64,000 nucleotides of DNA from Kaistella jeonii (GTDB lineage Bacteria > Bacteroidota > Bacteroidia > Flavobacteriales > Weeksellaceae), in NCBI RefSeq assembly GCF_000812865.1, contig NZ_JSYL01000007.1, forward strand, positions 124,001 to 188,000. Reading direction: 5' to 3'. The position numbers and the translations under genes were made by a program. How positions within the stretch are numbered: the first letter of the stretch is position 1; every line of letters begins with the position of its first letter. Positions 1 through 8,433 of the stretch are shown here, in pieces. The notes under the pieces are model-generated. The model made no database searches. It saw nothing but the letters and a program-made list of their open reading frames with translations, and had not been told where the DNA came from.

Positions 1-1755
1 CAGGGTCCTCCCCAAGTTCCAGTGGGCGTTTCCGCACTGAAGAACGGCAGCTATCTTGTAACCTTTGCTACTCAAAACCCAAAAGTGCCGAAAAATACTT
101 CAGTGGATGTATGGTATCCCAATGATCATAATCTTGGGAAGAAATTTTATAATGATGAAACATTCACCTATATTCTTTGGACTCCTCAAAACCATAAAGT
201 AGTTACGCTCGACCATCACCGTTTTCCGAAACATACGGATACCGGGAACGGGCGCTACCTGCTGGCTTATGATCCTGCCCTAAATCAGGATTACACTTTC
301 GAAAGAATTCAGCAGAGGGTGTACCGGTACGATACTGAACTGGATCGGTATGAGGAACTGGGATTAACCGGTATTTATATGTACACGGACAAAGAAGGGA
401 AGTATCTGCTGTCTCATGATAATTTGAACTGGGTGCTGTACAATATCGATACTGGAGAAAAAAGCACTATTAAGGCTGCCCGTGATCTTACTCCATTTTT
501 CAGTGTACAGGGGGATCAGCTTCTATTTCCAGACCACGAGAAGATGATTACCTATGACTTAAAAACCAAAAAGATAGTCCGAATAAAAATACCGGCGGGA
601 TATGATGCTGAGATTGCAGGCGGAACGAACGAAGTATTGAATTTTGAAAATAAATTCTACCGAACATCGTATGAACCTTCCGAACCGCTGGCAATTAAAA
701 TAACCAATAATGCTACTTCGAAACAGGCGGTAGGAGTTTACAGTAAGGGAAAATTTCAGCAACTGTGTAAAACGGGTCCCGAATATATAACCATGTCCGT
801 ATCATTTCCCCAGCAAAAAAAGTACCTGTACGTGAAAAGAAATTATAACGCACCGCCCGTGCTGGTAATGAATAAAAATTTCAAAGAGCAGGTGCTTTTC
901 AAAACCAATCCCAAGGATCACGGCGTGCGTGAAGTGAGGATGGAGAAAATTTCATATACCAATTCGAAAGGGGTACCGCTTACGGGTTTGTTATACTATC
1001 CTTCGAACTACAAAACATCTGAAAAATATCCGATGGTGGTAGGTATTTACGAATTAATGAGAAACCAAAGCAACCAGTATTTAAGAGATGGAATGTGGGG
1101 CAGGGTTGAAGGAATGAACATCCGTTATTATCTAGACCGGGGTTACTTTATTTACTTGCCCGATATTGTATATGACGGAAGAGGAACAGGGCGTTCTGCG
1201 CTGGACTGTGTAGATTCTGGTATGAATGCGCTTGCACCCATAACTTCCATTGACTTTGAAAAAGTCGGTCTCATGGGGCATTCTCACGGAGGCTATGAAA
1301 CCAATTATATTGCAACGCAGAGCAACAAATTTGCCACGTATGTAGGAGGAGCAGGAAACAGTGATCTGGTAAGGTCTTACCATTCCTTTAATTACGATTA
1401 TTTTTCTCCTTTCTACTGGCAATTTGAGGAGCAGCAATACAGGATGTTCAAATCATTCGCCGAAGATAAAAATCTATATATCGACAACAGCCCGATTTAT
1501 TATGCGGAAAAGGTAAGCCGTCCAATTCTACTCTGGACAGGAACTAAAGATCAGAATATTCTATGGGAGCAGACGATGGAGTTTTATTTAGGTCTGAGAA
1601 GAAATCATAAAGAAGTAATTGCGCTTTTCTATGGCGATGAAGGACACAGCTTTGGGAATAAAGCGAACCGCGAAGATCTGTTTCTGCGGATTTCGCATTG
1701 GTTTGACTATTATCTGAAAGGGGTAAAAAAGGAATGGATCGACGAAATGTACTGA
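1..1755 (+). CDS. S9-family (prolyl oligopeptidase/DPP-IV-like) serine peptidase, 5'-truncated by window edge
   Basis: The frame is open from base 1, so the true start lies outside the window; the GTG at 22 is only the first internal start codon. The visible 584 residues hold a beta-propeller-like region followed by an alpha/beta-hydrolase domain in the last ~260 residues. The nucleophile elbow GHSHGG has its Ser codon at 1282-1284. The charge-relay Asp is in TGTKDQN (1549-1551) and the His in DEGHSFG (1645-1647), so the S-D-H triad is complete and in S9 order. S9 enzymes cleave peptides or dipeptides, usually in the periplasm of this phylum, but the signal peptide would be outside the window. 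It converges with the DUF6520 gene and shares a bidirectional terminator with it. The precise specificity is unknown. Confidence 0.88.
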   Translation, partial: QGPPQVPVGVSALKNGSYLVTFATQNPKVPKNTSVDVWYPNDHNLGKKFYNDETFTYILWTPQNHKVVTLDHHRFPKHTDTGNGRYLLAYDPALNQDYTFERIQQRVYRYDTELDRYEELGLTGIYMYTDKEGKYLLSHDNLNWVLYNIDTGEKSTIKAARDLTPFFSVQGDQLLFPDHEKMITYDLKTKKIVRIKIPAGYDAEIAGGTNEVLNFENKFYRTSYEPSEPLAIKITNNATSKQAVGVYSKGKFQQLCKTGPEYITMSVSFPQQKKYLYVKRNYNAPPVLVMNKNFKEQVLFKTNPKDHGVREVRMEKISYTNSKGVPLTGLLYYPSNYKTSEKYPMVVGIYELMRNQSNQYLRDGMWGRVEGMNIRYYLDRGYFIYLPDIVYDGRGTGRSALDCVDSGMNALAPITSIDFEKVGLMGHSHGGYETNYIATQSNKFATYVGGAGNSDLVRSYHSFNYDYFSPFYWQFEEQQYRMFKSFAEDKNLYIDNSPIYYAEKVSRPILLWTGTKDQNILWEQTMEFYLGLRRNHKEVIALFYGDEGHSFGNKANREDLFLRISHWFDYYLKGVKKEWIDEMY

Positions 1756-1765
1756 TAAAAAAACA

Positions 1766-1793
1766 GGATGCTCTTTGGAGCATCCCTTTTTTT
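1766..1793. terminator. Bidirectional intrinsic terminator
   Basis: An 8-bp perfect stem GGATGCTC/GAGCATCC with a 4-nt loop is followed by a T-run on the plus strand and preceded by an A-run. It can therefore end both the S9 peptidase transcript and the converging DUF6520 transcript. Confidence 0.85.
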
Positions 1794-1795
1794 AA

Positions 1796-2074
1796 TTATT
1801 TAACAATCCGTTCTTTGAGTACATTAGGACAGGAAGTACCATTAATGTCGTACAGCGTTTCTGAACCCATACCCACATTTCCGGTACAGATCACAGAACC
1901 GTTTGTATCACAAAGTTTACTTGACTGTACACATTTTGGAGTTTCACCAGGATGAAAAGCATAGCCTGTTCGCGTCACTTTGGAATCGTCTTTGGTAAGG
2001 TGCGTTGCATACGCACTTCCTGCTCCCGCCAGCACCATTATAGCCGGTAAAAGGAGTGTTTTTAAATTTTTCAT
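1796..2074 (-). CDS. DUF6520-like small exported Cys-rich protein
   Basis: The sensible start is the ATG at 2074 (MKNLKTLLLPAIMVLAGAG). It opens a classic signal peptide with a likely cleavage after SAYA (residue ~22), giving a 92-aa precursor. The longer frame from 2131 overlaps the upstream gene and adds a non-signal N-terminus. The mature part has four Cys in its second half (CVQSSKLC, VICTG, SCPNV) and resembles the Bacteroidota DUF6520 family, whose function is unknown. It lies 26 bp downstream of the MauE-like gene on the same strand and is probably co-transcribed. The Cys pattern next to a redox membrane protein suggests, by inference only, that it is a substrate for disulfide formation. 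Confidence 0.7.
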   Translation of the reverse strand: MKNLKTLLLPAIMVLAGAGSAYATHLTKDDSKVTRTGYAFHPGETPKCVQSSKLCDTNGSVICTGNVGMGSETLYDINGTSCPNVLKERIVK

Positions 2075-2099
2075 AATAAAAAATATTAATAGATTTCGC

Positions 2100-3617
2100 C
2101 TACTCTGAAATGGGTTTTCGGCTTCTCCCATACATGAAATGGTCGGTTAGCGTTTGTGCACAACGGTAACGTATGATTTCATTACCCGACATCATATAGA
2201 AGTAGGTGTCGGTAACTAACATCTGGGACATTTTGTTCTTTCCGCGGTTCTGAACGTAGATGCTGCCCCAGTAACCAGCAGGTGTTGTTGTATATACATC
2301 TACAACAGTGTTTTTTTTCCACATCTCTTGTGATTCGTGTTTGCCAACTAAATTGGATTCATTGAAAATTAAACCTTGATGAATGGTCATATTTCTATTC
2401 ACCAATAAGGGAGGTGCAATCATTTTCTTCCGCCCGTCCGTTAAAATTTTTATCTTTAGGTGAGCGGTGGTGACCGTATCGATGGTTTTCATCCGTCCAA
2501 CCAACTTTAAAGAGTTATTGATTTTAAGAATCTGATTTCTATAATAAAACAGGTAAAAACAATCACCCAGTTCGGCATCATATAATAGTTGCCCATCAGC
2601 ATCAAAACCTCCATCAGCTTTTTCCGTCAACACTGAACTGTTGATGCGAACCTGGTGTGGTTTGCCTAAAGTAAGGGTTGCCAAAGCTGTTTTTTGAGAG
2701 GGTTTATCTTCTACCCGCATCATGAACTGGGTTGGAGAAACAGGAACCAGTTGATCAAAAAAAGCGTCTTTGCTGCTGATTTCCCGTAAGGGATACTTTA
2801 GAGAATCCAGATGAGAGGCATAAATCACAGGTACGGATCCGTCATAGGCATACAGATAATCATTTTGCACCTGATACCGAAGATTTTGGAAATGATGTTC
2901 GGTACTGGGAACCAAGTCAATGGTATCTGTTTTCAGGAATGGTCCATCTATTTTTAATATTCTGAAAGGAGCGCTTGGGTTTCCGAGATAAACATCATTG
3001 CCGTGACTCCCCACAAAATAATAGGAGTTGACTTTCAGATCAAACGATTGGTCCTCCAGAATGGGATGATGTGGAAACCTCCTCGTAAAATTATTCTCCT
3101 TTTTCATCATATGCTCCGAAGAAAGAAAGAGGGCGACCATTCCGCCACCACTTACCACCAGGATAAGGCTGCTCATAGCAGCGGTTCTGCGAAAATGAAT
3201 CGCCCTTTCTTTCTCAATGAAAACAATAGCGGTTATGGCCAGCAAAACACAGGCAATATTGAAAACCAAATGTTGTGTCCAGTCCATTTTTTCTAAGATT
3301 CCACCGCAGGAGCAGGGTACAAAATCACTATGATTCAGGATAAGATAAATATACACCGTAAAAGCTACCATGAGCCCGAATGATGCATTAAGACCTACCT
3401 TTCGGGTTTTCGGGAAGAGGAGAATTCCAGCAATCCCCAGTTCCAAAATAATCACTGCGTAGGAAATAAATCCCGCGTAGGCACTCAGCAGTGGCGACTG
3501 CGCCAACTGCACCTGAAAATTTTCAAAATCGAAAATTTTACTTGCAGCAGCATAAACAAACAGCACCACAAAAAAATACGCCACCACGGTCACCGTCCAT
3601 TTAAAAATTGATTTCAT
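2100..3617 (-). CDS. MauE/DoxX-type redox-associated membrane protein with large C-terminal beta-rich domain
   Basis: 505 aa. The first ~170 residues contain about five membrane segments (near 8-26, 45-64, 74-93, 112-131, 146-165) and a Cys pair in PCSCGG between segments 3 and 4. This is the arrangement of MauE/DoxX-like proteins linked to disulfide or thiol redox work. Residues ~175-505 are soluble and beta-rich with repeated YLYAYD/VYASHL-like strands, plausibly a beta-propeller facing the periplasm. The ATG at 3617 is the first codon of a membrane-start peptide, so I keep it. The DUF6520-like gene follows directly. The MauE assignment is by motif; the fused domain has no function I can name. 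Confidence 0.75.
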   Translation of the reverse strand: MKSIFKWTVTVVAYFFVVLFVYAAASKIFDFENFQVQLAQSPLLSAYAGFISYAVIILELGIAGILLFPKTRKVGLNASFGLMVAFTVYIYLILNHSDFVPCSCGGILEKMDWTQHLVFNIACVLLAITAIVFIEKERAIHFRRTAAMSSLILVVSGGGMVALFLSSEHMMKKENNFTRRFPHHPILEDQSFDLKVNSYYFVGSHGNDVYLGNPSAPFRILKIDGPFLKTDTIDLVPSTEHHFQNLRYQVQNDYLYAYDGSVPVIYASHLDSLKYPLREISSKDAFFDQLVPVSPTQFMMRVEDKPSQKTALATLTLGKPHQVRINSSVLTEKADGGFDADGQLLYDAELGDCFYLFYYRNQILKINNSLKLVGRMKTIDTVTTAHLKIKILTDGRKKMIAPPLLVNRNMTIHQGLIFNESNLVGKHESQEMWKKNTVVDVYTTTPAGYWGSIYVQNRGKNKMSQMLVTDTYFYMMSGNEIIRYRCAQTLTDHFMYGRSRKPISE

Positions 3618-4022
3618 AATAAATGATAGTATTCATTAAAGTCTTCAAATTGCTTATCAATCATTCCTCATTACCGGTTGCTCATTCACGCTTTCACTGC
3701 AGGGAGCGAAGCGACGAAGCAACCTCACCCATTCACCAACTTGCGCTGAGCGGAGTCTAAGCGTCACCCATTAACTGCAAGGAGCGAAGCGACGAAGCAA
3801 CCTCACCCACTTGCGCTGAGCCAAGTCGAAGCGTCACCCCCTCCTCACCATCATCCAAACTACCTTTTTCCCATAATACTCCGGCATCACTTTTCCCTTC
3901 GAAAAAACGGCACTTGTACATACCGTGCCTAAGATTTCCCACTCCCCACTACAGGGGCACTGTTCTCCGCTGGATGCAGTCAGGCTATTGAATGCGGTGT
4001 TTTTATACATACCGGCTCATTT
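3618..4022. repeat. Intergenic stretch with REP-like short repeats
   Basis: There is no convincing gene here. Around 3698-3840 two word families alternate: GGAGCGAAGCGACGAAGCAA (twice, 3703- and 3780-) and CTTGCGCTGAGC..AGTC.AAGCGTCAC (twice). The same words recur at 7130-7190, 10640-10715 and 46330-46360. The 61-aa minus-strand frame at 3757-3942 is largely made of these repeats and is not reported as a gene. Confidence 0.7.
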
Positions 4023-4256
4023 TCAAAATTCCCAGAATTTCCGAAAGATCTTGAACCATTGCCATGGGTCTTTCCATGGCGGACTTTCTGCTCCGTCCAT
4101 TTTAAAACAAGCAAAGGATAAAGCCGGAATGTGCTCCGGTAATAAACTTGTTGCAGAAAAGCTTCCAGTTTTAGGAAGACTGCATTCGTGGTCCTTCATA
4201 CTTGTTTGAAATGAAAGGATTACCACGATACTTAAAATTGCGATTGACTTTTTCAT
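4023..4256 (-). CDS. Possible small secreted protein (77 aa), unrecognised
   Basis: The ATG at 4256 is preceded by an A/T-rich leader typical of this phylum. It opens MKKSIAILSIVVILSFQTS, which looks like a signal peptide. The remaining ~58 residues contain two Cys (HEC near 25, FAC near 50), a PPWKDPW stretch and an aromatic C-terminus (WFKIFRKFWEF). I recognise no family. It lies between the MauE-like gene and a divergent TPR/AraC regulator. It could be a small exported peptide, or a chance frame, since a plus-strand frame overlaps it. Length and a good signal sequence are the only support. Confidence 0.42.
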   Translation of the reverse strand: MKKSIAILSIVVILSFQTSMKDHECSLPKTGSFSATSLLPEHIPALSFACFKMDGAESPPWKDPWQWFKIFRKFWEF

Positions 4257-4350
4257 AATTTTTAATCTTTAAAAAGTTAATCCGGCGCCGGTCGATTGTG
4301 ATAGAATTCTAACCCGAAATTAGAAACTCACACTGTTAAAAAAAAGGACT

Positions 4351-4402
4351 TGAAGGGGATAAGGATGTATATAGACGTCGCAATAGATCCTTATCTCCTT
4401 CA
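4351..4402. other. Strong hairpin in a divergent intergenic region
   Basis: TGAAGGGGATAAGGAT (4351-4366) pairs with ATCCTTATCTCCTTCA (4387-4402): 16 bp with a single G.T wobble and a 20-nt loop. T/A runs lie on both sides (A8 before, T5 after). It resembles a bidirectional terminator, but both flanking genes point away from it, so it may instead be a 5' leader structure or part of a small RNA. Confidence 0.6.
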
Positions 4403-4527
4403 TTTTTAGCGGGAGAACAGGCATGGTATTTACTTTTTGTGTAACTTAGGACATCGAATTAGAACCAAAGGCTATAAAGCGAATACAGTGCGCTCTTACG
4501 GTTCATCTTAATTCAAAAAGTGGGGGC

Positions 4528-6225
4528 ATGCGTAGAAACATTCTGCTTTTTTGTACCGTTTTCTTGTGCAGTATCACCGGGTCTGCGCAAAAAAGCAGTG
4601 TGGGCTATGATGATCTCAAAAAAGAATACAGCAATTTTCCGGAAAATGACACACGTGCACTCCAATTCATTACCAGAAGTATTGCCTCCGCAAAAAAATC
4701 ACAAGATTTTGTGCATTTACTTCACGCCTATGAAGATGCCGCATTCTCCTCGCCCCAACGTCTGGAAAAATTGAAATATGCAGACAGCTGCATACTGACC
4801 GCCCAAAAAACGAAGGATCCCTCATTGCTCAGTATGGCATATCTGGGTAAAGGAATTGTCTATTATTTCAACTTTCGAAAATATGATCAGGCACTTGACT
4901 TGTATCTTCTTGCCGCAAAAAATGCGGCACAGACCGATAATGATTATCTAAAATTTAAGATTAAATATCAGATCGGTGTGGTAAAAAGCTATGTAGGCTA
5001 TTATGAAGATGCAATGCTCTGTTTTACGGAAAGTCTTCTTTTTTTTGAAACCAATCTTAAAAAAGACCTACATCCGAACCTCCGCTACAATAATACGCGT
5101 GGGTATCTGAATACGCTTCATCAGATGAGCATCTGCCAACGAAATCTTCAGCGGTACGATCAGGCTCAGGACTTGTTGCTTCGGATGAAACCTTATATGA
5201 ATGAGCCGAATTTTACCCAGGAAAAAGGGTATAATCTAAAAGAGTCCGGCATTCTCGACTTTCAGCACGGCAATTTTCCGCAGGCCATTGAGCAACTTCT
5301 GCGTGCTGAAAAATTGTTGCAGTTCCGCAAAGAAGAAGGTCATCTTTCTGTAACCTACTATTATCTTGGTAATGCTTATCTGAATATGAACGAGCGGGAT
5401 CGTGCTTTTATTTATTTAAAAAAGGTCGATTCTTTATTTACAGGAAACGAAACAGTCTCTCCAGAAGTCTTGAAGACCTACGAACTCCTTCTGAAAAACA
5501 GAAATTTTCCCTCCACTTCGGAAGATCGCAACTTTTACATCGATCAGCTTCTCAAGGCAGACCATATCCTTCAGACCGAGATGCCCCATCTCTCTTCCAG
5601 AATACATTTGGAATATGATGTACAGGATCTCCGTAACGAAAAAGAAAAATTACAAAAGGGCAATAAAAAATTGAATACCATTCAAACCCTCCTCCTTGGA
5701 GGCGGCACCGCGGGTCTGATTTTTATGTTTTTATTAATAATGCGGCATCGGAAAATAGCTAAAAATTACCGCTCGCTTCAAAAAAAATTAGCGACTGGCG
5801 AACTAACATCCCTTCCCTCTTCTCAACCCCACAATCAGGGTCGAAAAATGACCTACGCGGATGAAATTGTGACTGAACTTTTAGAAAAATTGTATCAGTT
5901 TGAAAAAACAACCCTCTTTACTGATCCTGATCTTACCCTCGAAAAATTGGCAAAATTATTCGAAACCAACAAAAATCATTTATCCTATGTTCTCAATGAA
6001 CACCGAAAAACAAATTTCCATAACTATATCGCTTCTTTGCGGATACATTACATCACCAATCTCATGAATACAGATCGGCAATATCTTAAATATACAACCG
6101 ATATTTTGGCTGATAGCTGCGGTATTAAACATCGTCAGCACTTTTCCAAACTATTCTACCAATACAATAAAATTAGACCTTCAGATTTTATAGAACAAAA
6201 GAAAAGAGAATTGAACATGCCCTGA
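4528..6225 (+). CDS. TPR-containing, membrane-anchored AraC-family transcriptional regulator
   Basis: 565 aa. There is a signal peptide at 1-20 (cleavage near GSA-QKS). TPR-like helical repeats cover ~60-330, for example the YDQALDLYLLAAKNA and YEDAMLCFTESLLFF pairs. A single membrane helix spans ~387-409 (LLLGGGTAGLIFMFLLIM). A C-terminal AraC/HTH_18 domain covers ~441-560, with two HTH motifs around LTLEKLAKLFETNKNHLSYVL and TDILADSCGIKHRQHFSKLF. The layout is periplasmic TPR, one membrane pass and cytoplasmic DNA binding, as in the Bacteroidota family often annotated helix-turn-helix with TPR. The ligand or partner and the regulon are unknown. It is transcribed toward rteC, with 37 bp between the genes. 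Confidence 0.88.
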   Translation: MRRNILLFCTVFLCSITGSAQKSSVGYDDLKKEYSNFPENDTRALQFITRSIASAKKSQDFVHLLHAYEDAAFSSPQRLEKLKYADSCILTAQKTKDPSLLSMAYLGKGIVYYFNFRKYDQALDLYLLAAKNAAQTDNDYLKFKIKYQIGVVKSYVGYYEDAMLCFTESLLFFETNLKKDLHPNLRYNNTRGYLNTLHQMSICQRNLQRYDQAQDLLLRMKPYMNEPNFTQEKGYNLKESGILDFQHGNFPQAIEQLLRAEKLLQFRKEEGHLSVTYYYLGNAYLNMNERDRAFIYLKKVDSLFTGNETVSPEVLKTYELLLKNRNFPSTSEDRNFYIDQLLKADHILQTEMPHLSSRIHLEYDVQDLRNEKEKLQKGNKKLNTIQTLLLGGGTAGLIFMFLLIMRHRKIAKNYRSLQKKLATGELTSLPSSQPHNQGRKMTYADEIVTELLEKLYQFEKTTLFTDPDLTLEKLAKLFETNKNHLSYVLNEHRKTNFHNYIASLRIHYITNLMNTDRQYLKYTTDILADSCGIKHRQHFSKLFYQYNKIRPSDFIEQKKRELNMP

Positions 6226-6262
6226 CGCATTCCACATCTCATACTCTTAACTGAACTTGCTT

Positions 6263-7111
6263 ATGGACTCCAAACACCTGCTTCAACAGACCACCCAGCT
6301 CTGGGAGGTTCTTCAACAAAAAATTCAGCGTCTCAAAGTGGAGAAAAGCACTCCTTTGGAATATGCCCAATATGCGCTCATGGAAACCGATGAAGCGATT
6401 CGTACGGTGAAAGCATGGGTCATCATACACGATTTTTCGTCTTGGGAAAATGAAATCACCTTTTTTAAAATTATAAAGCCAAAATTTATTGGTTCTTTTA
6501 TTTACTATTCCAGATTAGTCTCCTTTCTCTCCGCGCTTCCTTCCTCAGGTGACAAATTAAAAAGAAAAGTATATGAAAACGAATTTGAACATTTGCAGTA
6601 TTTTTCCTTGGAAAACAAAGACTTTATAAGCTACTACAGAAGAAATGCAACCTATTTGGACAGCAAATATTTCCTGCGGTTCAAATATGATTTAGATGTA
6701 AAATTGTCAATTGATATCCACAGCTACGATGACCGATTCTCCTCCTCCCATGATCATTTGGCTTCACAAATTCTTGCCAATGATTGTTATGAAAAATTCT
6801 TGCGTGCAGAATTGAGCAAAATTAAAAATAACCATACCGAAGAAGAAAAATCCCACAGCACCATTCAATGGTCGGCCTCAAAAGTCGCCCTCACCGAATT
6901 AGTAGTTGCACTGCACCAAACCCGCTGTTTAAATGGCGGAAATAAGGATCTTTCCGAAACCGTAAAATGGTTCGAAACCAGTTTTGATATCGACTTAGGC
7001 AATTACCACAAAACCATGATCGAAATCAGAAGCAGGAAAAACGATAAAGCAAAATTCCTCCACCTTCTCACCGAAAACCTCACCAATTATTTAGAAAGCT
7101 TTGACGAATAA
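6263..7111 (+). CDS. rteC: RteC-domain protein
   Basis: 282 aa from the ATG at 6263; a frame from a TTG at 6257 adds two residues. Family features are the N-terminal helical stretch, YAQYALMETDEAIRTVKAWV, YYSRLVSFLSALP, the FEHLQYFSLENKDFISYYR segment and the C-terminal ETSFDIDLGNYHKTMIEIRSRK. RteC was described as a helical regulator of excision of tetracycline-resistance conjugative transposons in Bacteroides. No other conjugative-element genes are visible here, so this may be a stray or repurposed copy. The gene that follows is the small HTH-like protein often seen beside RteC homologues (from memory). Confidence 0.8.
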   Translation: MDSKHLLQQTTQLWEVLQQKIQRLKVEKSTPLEYAQYALMETDEAIRTVKAWVIIHDFSSWENEITFFKIIKPKFIGSFIYYSRLVSFLSALPSSGDKLKRKVYENEFEHLQYFSLENKDFISYYRRNATYLDSKYFLRFKYDLDVKLSIDIHSYDDRFSSSHDHLASQILANDCYEKFLRAELSKIKNNHTEEEKSHSTIQWSASKVALTELVVALHQTRCLNGGNKDLSETVKWFETSFDIDLGNYHKTMIEIRSRKNDKAKFLHLLTENLTNYLESFDE

Positions 7112-7129
7112 ATAATTTCTACACCCTCA

Positions 7130-7190
7130 TTACAAGGAGCTCAGCGACAAAGCAACCCCGTCATTGCAAGGAGGCACGACGAACCAACCT
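7130..7190. repeat. REP-like word pair
   Basis: Two imperfect copies of the CATTACAAGGAGCTCAGCGA / CATTGCAAGGAGGCACGACG word lie here. This is the same family as in 3698-3840 and 46330-46360. Confidence 0.6.
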
Positions 7191-7305
7191 CTCCCCACCG
7201 TCATCACACTCCCATCTTCCCACTCCCCATCTTCCTGCTTCCCTTCTTCTCGAACCCCGCAAATAAATGTTCATAACTTTTTCTCTCGTACTACCGAAAA
7301 CCTAA

Positions 7306-7330
7306 TGTAAAATACATTTTGTATTTTACA
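7306..7330. promoter_or_regulatory. 25-bp perfect palindrome, putative operator
   Basis: TGTAAAATACA (7306-7316), a 3-nt TTT spacer and TGTATTTTACA (7320-7330) form an exact 11-bp inverted repeat. It ends 27 bp before the ATG of the small HTH-like gene at 7358. Length, symmetry and position fit a dimer-bound operator. The protein bound is not known; autoregulation by the adjacent gene is a guess. Confidence 0.6.
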
Positions 7331-7357
7331 ACCTTTGTGTTTCAAACACAGAAAACG

Positions 7358-7561
7358 ATGAAACCAAGACCGATCCGCCTCTGCATTTACCCCAAAGACA
7401 TCCAGTGCATCACGGGAAAAAGCGAAAGGTACAGTCGTGATCTGATTCATAAAATCAAGACCATTCTCCATAAGCCGGATCATCAGTTCCTCACCGTCGA
7501 AGAATTCTGCACCTACATGGGTTTATCCTACGAATCAGTGCAACCCTTCATCCGCAACTAA
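7358..7561 (+). CDS. Small conserved HTH-like protein (67 aa)
   Basis: I start at the ATG at 7358 (MKPRPIRLCIYPKDIQCITG); the upstream frame to 7319 runs into the palindrome. The protein shows IYPKDIQ-ITGKSERYSRDLI followed by a helix-turn-helix-like C-terminus (LTVEEFCTYMGLSYESVQPF). This pattern is common among small uncharacterised Bacteroidota proteins that accompany RteC. No membrane or signal segment is present, so it is probably cytoplasmic and DNA-binding. Function is not established; the palindrome just upstream makes autoregulation plausible. Confidence 0.65.
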   Translation: MKPRPIRLCIYPKDIQCITGKSERYSRDLIHKIKTILHKPDHQFLTVEEFCTYMGLSYESVQPFIRN

Positions 7562-7710
7562 CCAGCTCCCCCAACGTACAACTCAATCAGAAAGCTTCTT
7601 TTCCCCAACCCTTACTTCGACAGGTACTTCGGCAGGCTCAGTATGGCACTCAGCATAAAAAAGGGTGGAAGCTTTCTTCGCAAAGTAGCAACCTTCAAAG
7701 TATTTTGCCC

Positions 7711-7947
7711 GACCTGGGAGCTATTTGCGTTAAAGAAAAAAGGAAATTTCTTCCAACAAACCTTTTCAACAAGCAAAAAATAAAAATCCCTTTTGTCCGA
7801 CGCGCGGCGAAGGATCAAATCCGAAGCGAAACTTCTCAATCCGCGCTAGTTGAGGGATTTTTTCAGAAGAAATTTTCTTTTTTTAGCAAAAAGATTCCGT
7901 CTTGACCTTTTTGTTACTTTTTATGTCAAGACAAAAAGTAAGAAGAA
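7711..7947 (+). repeat. ~240-bp hairpin element, copy A
   Basis: It runs from GACCTGGGAG to the end of ACAAAAAGTAAGAAG. The arms pair in order: AAAAGGAAATTTCTTC with GAAGAAATTTTCTTTT, AAAAATCCC with GGGATTTTT, and GCGCGG with CCGCGC at the tip. After the hairpin comes a second small inverted repeat, TTACTTTTTATGTCAAGACAAAAAGTAA. Confidence 0.75.
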
Positions 7948-8194
7948 ATTAATATTAAAATTACTTCTAAATCACGTGGCTTCGACAGGCTCAGCCACTA
8001 GTAGGCCTTTAGTAAATTAACCAATATCAACCTCGGAGATTTTTGCGTTAAGAAATCTCAAAGAGATTCGCCAATTCAAATAAAACGTCAAAATGATGAG
8101 GCAAAAAAATCCAATATTACCCTAAAACTTCGGGACTGTTACTTTTTGTGTCAAAAAAGAAACTATATGAATAAATTTAAAAGTATTGCAAACC

Positions 8195-8433
8195 GACCCA
8201 GGAGATTTTTACGTAAAGAAAAAAGGAAATTTCTTCCATCAATAATCTTCAACTAACTCCACACAAAAATCCCCATTGTTTGAGTGGCGGCAAAAAATTC
8301 CATACACAAAAAGCCATCATCTTTCCGCCCGAGTTTTGGGTATTTTCTCAGAAGAAATTTTCTTTTTTTAGCAAAAAGATTCCGTCTTGACCTTTTTGTT
8401 ACTTTTTGTGTCAAGACAAAAAGTAAGAAGAAT
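8195..8433 (+). repeat. ~240-bp hairpin element, copy B
   Basis: Same order of blocks as copy A: GACCCAGGAGATTTTTACG, GGAAATTTCTTCC, AAAAATCCCC, a GGCGG/CCGCC tip, then TCAGAAGAAATTTTC, TTAGCAAAAAGATTCCGTCT and the GTGTCAAGACAAAAAGTAA tail. Its tip stem differs from copy A by a compensating C-G to G-C exchange. Confidence 0.75.

Noticed and set aside
3757-3942. 61-aa minus-strand frame
   Set aside because: Largely made of REP-like words, no start context or family resemblance.
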